Shown: one piece after another, positions 34,376-42,394 of the stretch
Layout: each line of letters begins with the position of its first letter
Position numbering within the stretch: the first letter of the stretch is position 1
From: Virgibacillus oceani
GTDB lineage: Bacteria > Bacillota > Bacilli > Bacillales > Amphibacillaceae
Length of the DNA stretch: 64,000 nucleotides
Reading direction: 5' to 3'
Assembly (NCBI RefSeq): GCF_014638995.1
Contig: NZ_BMFR01000002.1
Location: 230,203-294,202 of the forward strand
Notes under the pieces: generated by a model
The model's database searches: none
What the model was told of the DNA's origin: nothing
Seen by the model: only the letters and a program-made list of their open reading frames with translations
Made by a program: the position numbers and the translations under genes

Positions 34376-36550
34376 TTATTTCTTCAATTTCGCCAGCGCA
34401 TCAGCCAATGCATTATTCTTAAAGCCATCATCCTGCTTTTTCAAATACTTGTTCACATCTTTTTTTGATACCTTATGTTTCTGCTCACGTTTCTTGCGTT
34501 CATTAAATGTTGAGAGTTTTTCCCTGTGTCCGCATTTGCACATAAACATTTGTCCTTCGCCTTCACCACGAAGTTCCAGGCGTTTATGACATTTTGGACA
34601 GCGCGCATTTGTCTGTTTTGCAATGTTTTTCTTATGTCCACATGACCGGTCTTGACATACGAGCAATCTTCCATGTTTATTATTAATTTCAAGCATGAGC
34701 TTACCACACTCGGGACACTTACTGCCCGTGATATTATCGTGTTTAAAGGTATCACTGCTTGCCTTAATTTCTTGAACTACTTCACGCGAATAGCTTTTCA
34801 TTTCAGCAATAAATTTATCCTTTTTCAACTTACCTTCCGCAATCAATCCAAGCTTTTGTTCCCATTCAGCAGTTAGTGCAGGTGAGCGCAACTCCTCCGG
34901 GACTAGTTCAAGCAGCTGTTTACCCTTTAAGGTTATGAAAATGTGTTTACCCTTCATCTCCATATAAGAGCTATTAAATAGTTTCTCAATAATATCAGCA
35001 CGTGTTGCAACTGTGCCTAGTCCACCAGTTTTGTTAATGGTTCCAGCTAAATGCTTCTCGTCTTTTGACATATAGCGGACAGGATTTTCCATTGCCTGAA
35101 GTAAACCACCTTCCGTGAAGCGCTCTGGCGGTTTCGTTTCACCACTTGTTTGAGAAATTCGCAAATCTGAAAACACATTGCCTTTTTCAATCACAGGCAG
35201 ACGCTGATCCTGAGATTTATCATCTATATCATCATGGCGATTATCATAAATTTCTTTCCACCCTTGCTTTTTAACCATCTTTCCTTTAGCCGCAAAACGT
35301 TCATTACCAATCTGCGCAATTACTGATGTCTGCTCATATTCATGCGGGTCTGACAATACCGCCAAAAACCGCTTCACTACCAGATCATAAATTTTACGTT
35401 CTTTATCATTCAAATCTGCTAGCATTACCGGCTGTTCAGTTGGGATAATCGCATGATGGTCCGAAACCTTTGCATTATCCACAACTGACTTCGAAAGCTT
35501 CAAATCCCGCTGCAGCACTTTTCCAGCAATTTTAGCATATTGATCAACTCCGCAAGCCTTCACCCGAACTTTCAATGTTGGAACGATATCTGTTGTAATA
35601 ACACGTGAGTCTGTTCTGGGATAAGTCAATACTTTGTGCTGTTCATATAATTTTTGCATAAGTGATAAGGTTTGTTTACCCGAGAAGTTAAAAATTCGGT
35701 TGGCATCACGCTGCAACTCTGTCAAATCGTATAGCTGTGGCGCAAATTTCTTCTTATACGACTTATCAACCTGAACAATTTTCGCAGGCTTATTTTTTAT
35801 CTGTTCAAGCAGTGTATCTGCTTTCTCTTTCGAAAACATGCGACTGTTGTTGTCAGCACCTTGCCATGTAAGCTTAAACCCTTTTGTAGTCTTTGCTTCA
35901 ATTCCATAAAACTTCTGTGGCTTAAAATCTTTTATCTCTTTTTCCCTAGCAGCAATCATAGCTAATGTCGGTGTCTGCACACGTCCACTGGAAAGCTGTG
36001 CATTAAATTTCGTTGTTAGTGCGCGAGTTGCATTCAACCCGACATACCAGTCTGCCTCAGAACGGGCTACAGCCGAAGCATATAAATTTTCATAGTTTTT
36101 GCCCGGCTTCAACTGCTTAAAACCATCCCGAATTGCCTTGTCCGTAACAGATGAAATCCACAGTCGCTTGATTGGTTTATGCACCCGTGATTTTTCAATA
36201 ATCCATCGTGCAACAAGCTCACCCTCACGACCGGCATCGGTTGCTATAACAATTTCATTAACGTCCTTTCTGTTAAGCTGTGCCTTTACCGAATTAAATT
36301 GTTTGCCGGTTTTCTTTATAACTACAAGCTTTAAATGACTCGGAAGCATTGGTAAATCATCTATACGCCATGTCTTATATTTATCATCGTAAACCTCTGG
36401 ATCCGCCAATGTCACCAAATGACCGAGTGCCCATGTTACAATATAGTTTGATCCCTCTATGAAGCCATTGCCTTTTTTATGACAATTCAATACGCGTGCA
36501 ATATCTCTTCCAACAGAAGGCTTTTCTGCTAATACTACCGTTTTGCTCAT
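34376..36550 (-). CDS. topB: DNA topoisomerase III
   Basis: 724 aa type IA topoisomerase. The Toprim domain starts VVLAEKPSVGRDIARVL and contains ATDAGREGELVARWII; the active-site tyrosine is in LTYPRTDSRVI near residue 305. The C-terminus has Cys-rich zinc ribbons (CPECGKLMLEINNKHG, CQDRSCG, CPKCHKRLEL, CKCGH) and a Lys-rich tail. It decatenates single-stranded or nicked DNA during replication and repair. The ATG follows GAGGG. It is monocistronic. Confidence 0.95.
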   Translation of the reverse strand: MSKTVVLAEKPSVGRDIARVLNCHKKGNGFIEGSNYIVTWALGHLVTLADPEVYDDKYKTWRIDDLPMLPSHLKLVVIKKTGKQFNSVKAQLNRKDVNEIVIATDAGREGELVARWIIEKSRVHKPIKRLWISSVTDKAIRDGFKQLKPGKNYENLYASAVARSEADWYVGLNATRALTTKFNAQLSSGRVQTPTLAMIAAREKEIKDFKPQKFYGIEAKTTKGFKLTWQGADNNSRMFSKEKADTLLEQIKNKPAKIVQVDKSYKKKFAPQLYDLTELQRDANRIFNFSGKQTLSLMQKLYEQHKVLTYPRTDSRVITTDIVPTLKVRVKACGVDQYAKIAGKVLQRDLKLSKSVVDNAKVSDHHAIIPTEQPVMLADLNDKERKIYDLVVKRFLAVLSDPHEYEQTSVIAQIGNERFAAKGKMVKKQGWKEIYDNRHDDIDDKSQDQRLPVIEKGNVFSDLRISQTSGETKPPERFTEGGLLQAMENPVRYMSKDEKHLAGTINKTGGLGTVATRADIIEKLFNSSYMEMKGKHIFITLKGKQLLELVPEELRSPALTAEWEQKLGLIAEGKLKKDKFIAEMKSYSREVVQEIKASSDTFKHDNITGSKCPECGKLMLEINNKHGRLLVCQDRSCGHKKNIAKQTNARCPKCHKRLELRGEGEGQMFMCKCGHREKLSTFNERKKREQKHKVSKKDVNKYLKKQDDGFKNNALADALAKLKK

Positions 36551-36690
36551 TTAACTAACCCTCTCTATTCATTCTCCATCTACTTTAACATATTTTACAA
36601 TTATTTTGCGGAATGAGGAATTGCCAATCAAGGCACACCATTTTCTAAATGCCATACAATAATTTAAAAAGAATTAAAGGATTGATTGGC

Positions 36691-37326
36691 TTGCTCTTTT
36701 ATACTGGATTAATTCTGCTCGTTATTGGTGTGAGCTTGGACAGTTTCGGTGTCGGCATAACATATGGAATGAGGCGAATTTGGGTCCCATTTTACGCATT
36801 AGTTATTATAATGTTCTGCTCGGGAATCACGGTTTTATCATCGATGACTATCGGGAATTTAGTAAGCTCCTTTATCACACCAGGTCTTGCAAAATTAATT
36901 GGAGGTGCAATTCTAGTAATAATAGGAATTTTTTGTTTGTATAATGTTTTCAGATCAAAAATGAAAAATATCGAAAATCAGCAATTAACCAAGGTTCAAG
37001 ATGATGAAAAATGGGAACAGTTTAAAACGGTTATGAAAAAACCGGAACACGCGGACTGGGATCACTCGGGCACAATTTCGATAAAGGAATCATTAATTCT
37101 TGGATTTGCACTTGCATTAGATGCATTAGGGGCGGGGATAGGTGCTGCCATGCTTGGATATTCTGCACTATTAACAGCCATTCTTATTGCATTAATGAGC
37201 GGGACTTTAGTATTTTTCGGCATTAACATAGGTGTCATGTTATCCGAAAGAAAGTGGATACGAAAATTAGTTTGGTTACCGCCGTTTCTATTAATAATGC
37301 TCGGAATCTTTAATATGATGTCATAA
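36691..37326 (+). CDS. ytaF: Sporulation membrane protein YtaF-like
   Basis: 211 aa with about six membrane spans and MntP/YtaF-type repeats, IGVSLDSFGVGITYGMRRI and LGFALALDALGAGIGAAMLG. A central loop reads DWDHSGTISIKE, matching the spacing of an EF-hand calcium loop. B. subtilis YtaF is a mother-cell sporulation membrane protein; a cation-transport role is suspected from MntP similarity. Start: TTG at 36691, 10 nt after AAAGG, gives the family length and N-terminus; an ATG at 36649 has no site. Confidence 0.78.
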   Translation: MLFYTGLILLVIGVSLDSFGVGITYGMRRIWVPFYALVIIMFCSGITVLSSMTIGNLVSSFITPGLAKLIGGAILVIIGIFCLYNVFRSKMKNIENQQLTKVQDDEKWEQFKTVMKKPEHADWDHSGTISIKESLILGFALALDALGAGIGAAMLGYSALLTAILIALMSGTLVFFGINIGVMLSERKWIRKLVWLPPFLLIMLGIFNMMS

Positions 37327-37347
37327 TAATTTAGGCTCTATTAATTT

Positions 37348-37386
37348 AAAACCGCTTAATGGAACAGCACCATTAAGCGGTTTTTC
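37348..37386 (+). terminator. Terminator of ytaF-like gene
   Basis: A perfect stem AACCGCTTAATGG / CCATTAAGCGGTT with a 7-nt loop followed by T5. Confidence 0.88.
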
Positions 37387-37395
37387 AATACCAGA

Positions 37396-37464
37396 TTAAA
37401 ACAATGATATAATCCAGCCAATCACGACAATTGCTCCGATTATCATGAGAATTGTACGCAGCAT
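37396..37464 (-). CDS. Tiny membrane protein, 22 aa
   Basis: MLRTILMIIGAIVVIGWIIS ends in LF after a single hydrophobic span. A good site GAAAGGGTG lies 6 nt before the ATG, which argues for translation despite the size. It resembles the first half of small Lmo0937-type membrane proteins, but I cannot assign a family. It stands alone between the ytaF terminator and the ferredoxin gene. Confidence 0.5.
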   Translation of the reverse strand: MLRTILMIIGAIVVIGWIISLF

Positions 37465-37564
37465 TTTCTTCACCCTTTCAATTAGCTCCTATCCATTTAT
37501 TACCCAAAAAGGGGAAGATAAAAACGAAAATGCTGGATCATGCAGCTATATTGTATTAAACACA

Positions 37565-37804
37565 CTACCTATCTTTAAAAAACTCCTCAGCTTTCTCTAA
37601 ATACACTTCCTGCTTCGGGGATAAGTCATATTCCTCTTCTATCGCATCGACAGGGCAAACTGCTTTACAAGCACCACAATCAATACATACATCTGGGTCA
37701 ATATAAAATTGATCTGGTCCTTCTTCTATACAATCAACGGGGCAAACGCTGACACATTCAGCAGACTTTTCGCCGCCGCAAGGTTCTAAAATTACAAAAG
37801 CCAT
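37565..37804 (-). CDS. Ferredoxin, two-cluster (7Fe/8Fe type)
   Basis: 79 aa. The first cluster ligands are CGGEKSAECVSVCPVDCI (C-x7-C-x3-CP) and the second are CIDCGACKAVCPVDAI (C-x2-C-x2-C-x3-CP), the layout of Bacillus 7Fe [3Fe-4S][4Fe-4S] ferredoxins. It is a small cytoplasmic electron carrier. Start: ATG 37804 follows AGGAGGG; the codon at 37828 is in frame but inside the leader. It is monocistronic. Confidence 0.9.
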   Translation of the reverse strand: MAFVILEPCGGEKSAECVSVCPVDCIEEGPDQFYIDPDVCIDCGACKAVCPVDAIEEEYDLSPKQEVYLEKAEEFFKDR

Positions 37805-37874
37805 TTTACAATATCCCTCCTCATTCAAAAAAATAAGGCTCCATTTTCATTAAATACTAATTTATTCTACTTTT

Positions 37875-38207
37875 TCAAGTAATGCGCTCAAAATATAGGT
37901 GATAATGCAGAGAACAGCCTGAATTAAATGAGGCATTGCAAATTGGACATTTTGCATTACTATTTAAATAGGCATCGATCGTTAATTCACTGCTACAACT
38001 GCCACATAAAATTGCTTTCTGGTCAAATTTTGACTTTGGCCAAACTTTTGTTCTTCCACATCCATGTTCGGCATGACACTTATAACATGGAAAATATTCT
38101 CCACAGCAATAAAATTTAATAGCAATTCTATCATTTTCATTATGGTAATGTCGGCACCGTGTTTCATTGTCAATGGAACCTTTCATTATTACGCTCCTAT
38201 TACTCAT
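37875..38207 (-). CDS. CHY zinc finger protein
   Basis: 110 aa, rich in Cys and His: CRHYHNENDRIAIKFYCC, CYKCHAEHGCGR, CGSCSSELTIDAYL, CPICNASFNSGCSLHYHLYF. This is the CHY zinc-finger pattern of small bacterial proteins related to mitochondrial Hot13 and plant CHY-type fingers; several zinc sites are expected. Two starts are plausible: ATG 38207 (7 nt from GAGGAG) and ATG 38186 (7 nt from TAGGAG). Function is unknown. Confidence 0.85.
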   Translation of the reverse strand: MSNRSVIMKGSIDNETRCRHYHNENDRIAIKFYCCGEYFPCYKCHAEHGCGRTKVWPKSKFDQKAILCGSCSSELTIDAYLNSNAKCPICNASFNSGCSLHYHLYFERIT

Positions 38208-38400
38208 ATATTAACTCCTCGGAAAAAGCTAATTTAATTATAACAATACCATGAAGCCAGTATATACATTATTTACTAAAGGAAAATTAATTCAACTTGA
38301 CAAATTAACTATTATATGAGATTATAGGTTAGTTAACAAAATAAAGTAACAAATAAGTATTCTGGCATTCTACGTAATGTTTTTCGAAGATGCTTATTCA

Positions 38401-38477
38401 CACTGGCGCGACTAAGGGGTCGCAAGGACGTTAGAGCAGGTAGGGCTGACGTTGCTTAAGTTAGAGAACACCCAGTG
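38401..38477 (+). ncRNA. GC-rich structured intergenic element (possible RNA or repeat)
   Basis: In an AT-rich intergenic stretch this 77-nt segment closes with CACTGG (38401-38406) and CCAGTG (38472-38477). Inside it has two hairpins, GCGAC/GTCGC (38408-38412, 38419-38423) and CGTTAG/CTGACG (38429-38434, 38446-38451). A terminator-like hairpin follows at 38661. It may be a small RNA, a leader of the downstream gene, or a dispersed repeat. I recognise no Rfam-type consensus. Strand is inferred from the downstream hairpin. Confidence 0.35.
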
Positions 38478-38660
38478 GAACAATGACCGCGGATATAGAG
38501 AAATTCGAGAGATTCAGCTTTTTATTTCTGAGTCACTATAAAACGTTTATAACATGCTTTAAACCTGAAATCAATGCTTTCTTAAAGCAACATTAAAATG
38601 AATTTCCACCCGATTGATTCGGGATAAAAAAATTAAAACTTATGTGTTACTTTAGCAATC
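38478..38660. other. Intergenic region with small hairpins before cvfB
   Basis: There is no coding sequence. Two further short inverted repeats occur, TGCTTT-CTT-AAAGCA and CCCGA-TTGAT-TCGGG, the latter followed by A-rich DNA. Confidence 0.4.
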
Positions 38661-38696
38661 AAAGGGGTACTCTTACAAATGAGGGTACCCCTTTTC
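38661..38696 (+). terminator. Orphan terminator or attenuator upstream of cvfB
   Basis: A 10-bp stem AAAGGGGTAC / GTACCCCTTT, extended by CT/AG, is followed by TTCC. No plus-strand gene precedes it, so it ends either a non-coding transcript or a leader. Confidence 0.55.
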
Positions 38697-38727
38697 CAAT
38701 CATACATATTTGAAAGAAGGTTAGATG

Positions 38728-39585
38728 ATGAACTATTTACCGACTGGCACAGTTCAAACCATGACAGTGCTTCGAAAAATTGATACAGGCTATGTGTTAG
38801 GGAAAAATTCTACCGAGGCATTATTGCATCATAACGAAACGGAAAAAGAGCTAGACATTGAACAAGAAGTGGATGTGTTTTTATATCAGGATAAAAAAGG
38901 GCAAACAGTTGCTACAACAATTCTGCCGACCATAAGATTGGACGTATTCGACTGGGCAGAGGTTGTTGAAGTCATCCCGAATTTAGGGGCATTCGTTGAT
39001 ATCGGAATCGCTAAAGAAATTCTTGTTTCTAAAGATGATCTGCCATTATTTGAGGACGTTTGGCCAAAAACTGGTGACATGCTTTACGTCTCGTTAGGAA
39101 GGGATCGAAAAGAACGCTTGCTGGCTATTCCTGCAACAGAAGGTATTTTTAAACGCGAGTGGGAATTTGCCCCGGAAAATACCTTAAACGCACAGGTAAG
39201 CGGCCGAGTATACCTCACGAGCAAGGAAGGCACTGCCATTATAACTGAAGAGGGTTATCGCGGATTTATTCATCACACCGAACGAAAAACAGAACCACGT
39301 TTGGGTGAATGGGTTAAGGGCCGGGTAATTGAAGTAAAAGATGATGGCACAGTAAACATTTCACTTAGACCACTTAAGCAATACAGTATGACAGAAGACG
39401 CGGAGATCATCGTAAACTTTCTGGTAGAAAACGGTGGTGTCATTCCATTCAGCGATAAAAGTGACCCCGATGACATTCGAGGAACCTTCAATATTAGTAA
39501 GGCTGCATTTAAACGTGCATTAGGAAAGCTGATGAAAGATGGAAAGATTGAACAGCGTGCTGGAAAAACCTTTTTAATAGAATAA
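38728..39585 (+). CDS. cvfB: S1-domain RNA-binding protein CvfB
   Basis: About 285 aa. Tandem S1-type OB folds occupy the N-terminal two thirds (TVQTMTVLRKIDTGYVLGKN; WAEVVEVIPNLGAFVDIGIAKEILVSKDDLP; VKGRVIEVKDDGTVNISLRPL), and a winged helix lies at the C-terminus (SDPDDIRGTFNISKAAFKRALGKLMKDGKI). This is the CvfB/YitL architecture; S. aureus CvfB binds RNA and affects virulence gene expression. ATG 38728 is 7 nt from AAGG; the ATG at 38725 is in frame and close. A terminator-like hairpin stands upstream. Confidence 0.9.
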   Translation: MNYLPTGTVQTMTVLRKIDTGYVLGKNSTEALLHHNETEKELDIEQEVDVFLYQDKKGQTVATTILPTIRLDVFDWAEVVEVIPNLGAFVDIGIAKEILVSKDDLPLFEDVWPKTGDMLYVSLGRDRKERLLAIPATEGIFKREWEFAPENTLNAQVSGRVYLTSKEGTAIITEEGYRGFIHHTERKTEPRLGEWVKGRVIEVKDDGTVNISLRPLKQYSMTEDAEIIVNFLVENGGVIPFSDKSDPDDIRGTFNISKAAFKRALGKLMKDGKIEQRAGKTFLIE

Positions 39586-39600
39586 GAAAATTTCTTAATG

Positions 39601-39640
39601 AATAACTGCGCTAATCATTGATTACGTGGTTATTTTTTTT
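39601..39640 (+). terminator. Terminator of cvfB
   Basis: AATAAC...GTTATT with inner CG pairing, followed by a run of eight T, starts 16 nt after the stop. Confidence 0.7.
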
Positions 39641-39820
39641 GCCTTCATCACTTTCATATAATTCGAATTTTCTAATATAGACATGAATAAAATACTATAA
39701 CGAAGGGAAAATTGCATTATGTTTTTGCTCTATTTTTCATCTTATAATGATGATTCCCTTTTCTCAAAAGAAAGGAGGACACATAAATAAGCCACTATTA
39801 AAAAATGAGGAGGTTTTACC

Positions 39821-41038
39821 TTGAAGAAAAGTTTAATGTGGCAAATTGTCGGAGCATTTGTTCTTGCGATTATCGTTGGTTTGATTTTTGGGGAAAGAAC
39901 CACGTTTATTCAGCCACTTGGTGATTTATTTCTACGGTTAATTAAATTCATTATCGTCCCATTAATTTTATCAACGATCATCGTCGGAGTTACCAGTGCC
40001 GGCGACATGAAAAAATTAGGCAGGCTTGGCGGTAAAACAATTTCTTATTATCTTGTTACAAGTTTTATTGCTATCACAATTGGATTAGTCGCTGGATTTA
40101 TCTTCCAGCCTGGAACTGGCATGAACCTTGAGACGAATGGAGCTGCGGTTGAACCAAATGAAACAGGCGGTGTAGTGCAAACACTTCTAAATATAATTCC
40201 AATAAATCCAATAGAAGCATTAGCAACGGGAAATGTTTTGCAAATCATCTTTTTTGCCATTTTTATTGGTCTCGGAATTCAATTAGTTGGTGAAAAGGCA
40301 AATACTGTTCAACGCTTTTTTGATGGATTTGCTGAGATTATGTACAAAATAACTGGAATCATTATGACATTAGTTCCACTTGGCATATTCGGATTATTAG
40401 CACCTGTCGTTGGTGAATATGGGTTGTCGGTCCTATTACCATTAATTAAATTAATTCTGGCTTTAATTGTAGCGTGTATCGTTCATGCGGCAGTAGTATA
40501 TTCTTTCGCAGTAAAATCACTTGGTAAAATGAATCCTCTTGATTTTTTCAAAGGTATTTTTCCAGCTGCTGCTGTTGCGTTCAGTACATGCAGCAGCTCA
40601 GGTACATTACCGGTTACAATGAAAAACACACAAGAAAACTTAGGTGTCTCCAAAGAAACAAGCAGTTTTGTGCTTCCGCTTGGGGCAACCATAAACATGG
40701 ATGGAACAGCTATTTATCAAGGTCTTACGGTAATATTTGTTGCACAATATTTTGGGAGTCAACTTTCTATTTCGCAGCTTCTGACTGTTGCTCTGGTTGG
40801 AACGCTCGCCTCAATTGGAGCTGCAGGTGTTCCGGGTGCAGGATTAATCATGCTTACAATGACTTTAGCTGCTGTTAATTTACCGCTAGAGGGGATCGCT
40901 TTAATCGCTGGAATTGATCGAGTTCTTGATATGTTTAGGACCTCGGTTAATATTATTGGTGACGCTTCCGCTAGTGTTGTTGTTGAAGCATCGGAGAAAA
41001 GAAGGAATTCCAGTGGACCAGCAGCGGAAGCATCATAA
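39821..41038 (+). CDS. Dicarboxylate/amino acid:cation symporter (DAACS family), copy 2
   Basis: 405 aa. Hallmarks are FSTCSSSGTLPVTMKNTQENLG, LPLGATINMDGTAIYQG, AAGVPGAGLIMLTM and MFRTSVNIIGDASASVVVE. It begins with TTG, 5-6 nt after GAGGAGG. Compared with the copy at 26970 it shares the whole fold, but the serine-rich hairpin contains a Cys (STCSSSG against STSSSSA), so substrate range may differ. It is monocistronic with its own terminator. Confidence 0.88.
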   Translation: MKKSLMWQIVGAFVLAIIVGLIFGERTTFIQPLGDLFLRLIKFIIVPLILSTIIVGVTSAGDMKKLGRLGGKTISYYLVTSFIAITIGLVAGFIFQPGTGMNLETNGAAVEPNETGGVVQTLLNIIPINPIEALATGNVLQIIFFAIFIGLGIQLVGEKANTVQRFFDGFAEIMYKITGIIMTLVPLGIFGLLAPVVGEYGLSVLLPLIKLILALIVACIVHAAVVYSFAVKSLGKMNPLDFFKGIFPAAAVAFSTCSSSGTLPVTMKNTQENLGVSKETSSFVLPLGATINMDGTAIYQGLTVIFVAQYFGSQLSISQLLTVALVGTLASIGAAGVPGAGLIMLTMTLAAVNLPLEGIALIAGIDRVLDMFRTSVNIIGDASASVVVEASEKRRNSSGPAAEAS

Positions 41039-41051
41039 ATAACCATTGCTT

Positions 41052-41089
41052 AAAGTAACCACACTTAAAAGGTGCTGGTTACTTTTTTT
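41052..41089 (+). terminator. Terminator of DAACS copy 2
   Basis: AAAGTAACC...GGTTACTTT with inner CAC/GTG pairing and seven T. Confidence 0.82.
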
Positions 41090-41145
41090 GTGCAAATGAT
41101 TTCTACAAGCTATACTTATTTAGATAGTGAAAGGATGAGGTGGAC

Positions 41146-41748
41146 ATGTGCAATATAACTGACAAACCATTGGATAAGAAATTCTATTATCAGCCAACAC
41201 TTGAACTTGCTAAAGCATTGCTTGGATGTTTACTTATAAAAGAAACACCAAATGGAATCACTTCAGGCATTATAGTTGAAACCGAAGCATATATGGGACC
41301 AGCAGATAGGGCAGCACACAGTTTCAACAACCGCAGAACTATGCGAACTGAAATTATGTATGGAAATCCCGGCCATGCCTATACCTATTCCATGCATACG
41401 CATTGTTTGCTTAATGTTGTCAGTGGTAAAACTGATGAACCCGAAGCAGTTTTAATCAGAGGCGTTGAGCCATATACTGGTCAAAATCTGATGGCATCAA
41501 GAAGACCGAAAGCGAAAAACGAACGGCAATGGACAAATGGCCCCGGTAAATTAACGAAAGCCCTGGGAATCACAATGGCTGATTATGGACACCCACTTAC
41601 TGAGAGCCCGCTTTGGATTATGGAAGGTCGTAAAATCGAGGCAACACAGATAGTATCAGGGCCAAGAATAGGTATTGATAACACTGGAGAAGCAAGGGAT
41701 TATCCTTGGAGGTTTTGGTTAAAAGGAAACAAGTATGTATCCAAATAA
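41146..41748 (+). CDS. 3-methyladenine DNA glycosylase (AAG/Mpg family)
   Basis: 200 aa AAG-fold glycosylase. Typical stretches are LAKALLGCLLIKETPNGITSGIIVETEAYMGPADRAAHSFNNRRT (with the catalytic Glu in VETEAY), YGNPGHAYTYSMHTHCLLNVV, EAVLIRGVEP and NGPGKLTKALGI. It excises alkylated purines in base excision repair. ATG 41146 follows GAGG; the in-frame GTG at 41140 overlaps that site. Confidence 0.92.
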   Translation: MCNITDKPLDKKFYYQPTLELAKALLGCLLIKETPNGITSGIIVETEAYMGPADRAAHSFNNRRTMRTEIMYGNPGHAYTYSMHTHCLLNVVSGKTDEPEAVLIRGVEPYTGQNLMASRRPKAKNERQWTNGPGKLTKALGITMADYGHPLTESPLWIMEGRKIEATQIVSGPRIGIDNTGEARDYPWRFWLKGNKYVSK

Positions 41749-41749
41749 T

Positions 41750-41781
41750 GCAAAACTCCAAAGAATACTTTGGAGTTTTGC
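41750..41781. terminator. Bidirectional hairpin between mpg-type gene and ywbE
   Basis: A perfect 14-bp stem (41750-41763 with 41768-41781) with AATA loop between convergent genes. The arms contain AAAA/TTTT runs but no long external T-tract. Confidence 0.65.
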
Positions 41782-41809
41782 ATCTGGAATAAGATACCGA
41801 AATTTCCAC

Positions 41810-42004
41810 CTATTCTGTAACTACCCTCCCAACCTGTCCATCTTCTAAACGGACCTTTATTCCTTGGGGATGGTACTGGGAGTTCGTAAGTATTTCTTTC
41901 ACAATACCTCCCGTTTTTAGACCAGTACGCTGATCCTTTTTTAACACAATGTTGACCTCTAAACCTGGATATATATTTTTCCGATGCCTGCCATCAATTA
42001 TCAT
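41810..42004 (-). CDS. ywbE: YwbE family protein
   Basis: 64 aa. GRHRKNIYPGLEVNIVLKKDQRTGLKTGGIVKEILTNS...GIKVRLEDGQVGRV is the full YwbE (DUF2196) pattern. Its predicted fold is a small beta barrel; function is unknown. ATG 42004 sits 9 nt from AGGG; the ATG at 42010 abuts the AGGGTGA site. It starts 14 nt after the DUF2164 gene, so the two form an operon. Confidence 0.88.
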   Translation of the reverse strand: MIIDGRHRKNIYPGLEVNIVLKKDQRTGLKTGGIVKEILTNSQYHPQGIKVRLEDGQVGRVVTE

Positions 42005-42018
42005 GATCATTCACCCTA

Positions 42019-42246
42019 TCACTTCTGAATCTCAAAAATATCTTCTAATTTTGCGCTTATAAATGCATGACTATCCTCTACCCCAATATTATAAAACATC
42101 GGTGCAAGTTCATTCATAAAAAATTCCAGCAGCATTCCCGCAGCCAGTTCACCCAACTGTTCATCGCGTTCTTTTTCAAAATAACCTTGAATTAACCCGA
42201 TCATTTCATCTTTCTGTTCTTTTGATAAATCAAATTTTGGTTTCAT
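42019..42246 (-). CDS. DUF2164 family protein
   Basis: 75 aa. DLSKEQKDEMIGLIQGYFEKERDEQLGELAAGMLLEFFMNELAPMFYNIGVEDSHAFISAKLEDIFEI matches DUF2164, a small helical protein family without known function. The ATG follows AAGGGG. It is the first gene of a two-gene unit with ywbE. Confidence 0.87.
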   Translation of the reverse strand: MKPKFDLSKEQKDEMIGLIQGYFEKERDEQLGELAAGMLLEFFMNELAPMFYNIGVEDSHAFISAKLEDIFEIQK

Positions 42247-42394
42247 TTATAGCCCCTTCTTTCCTTAAGAATCACATCGTCCTTATTCTACATGAGAAAA
42301 TACAGGAATCGAAACAATACAAATTGTCACCTGATTATAAGCAGGAATCCTAATAATCTTGTCGAATTATTATATATAATAGGGAGGGTCTTTT

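Noticed and set aside
36649..36690. ATG start at 36649 for the YtaF-like protein
   Set aside because: No ribosome binding site, and the extra 14 residues are not part of the family; the TTG at 36691 has AAAGG at proper distance.
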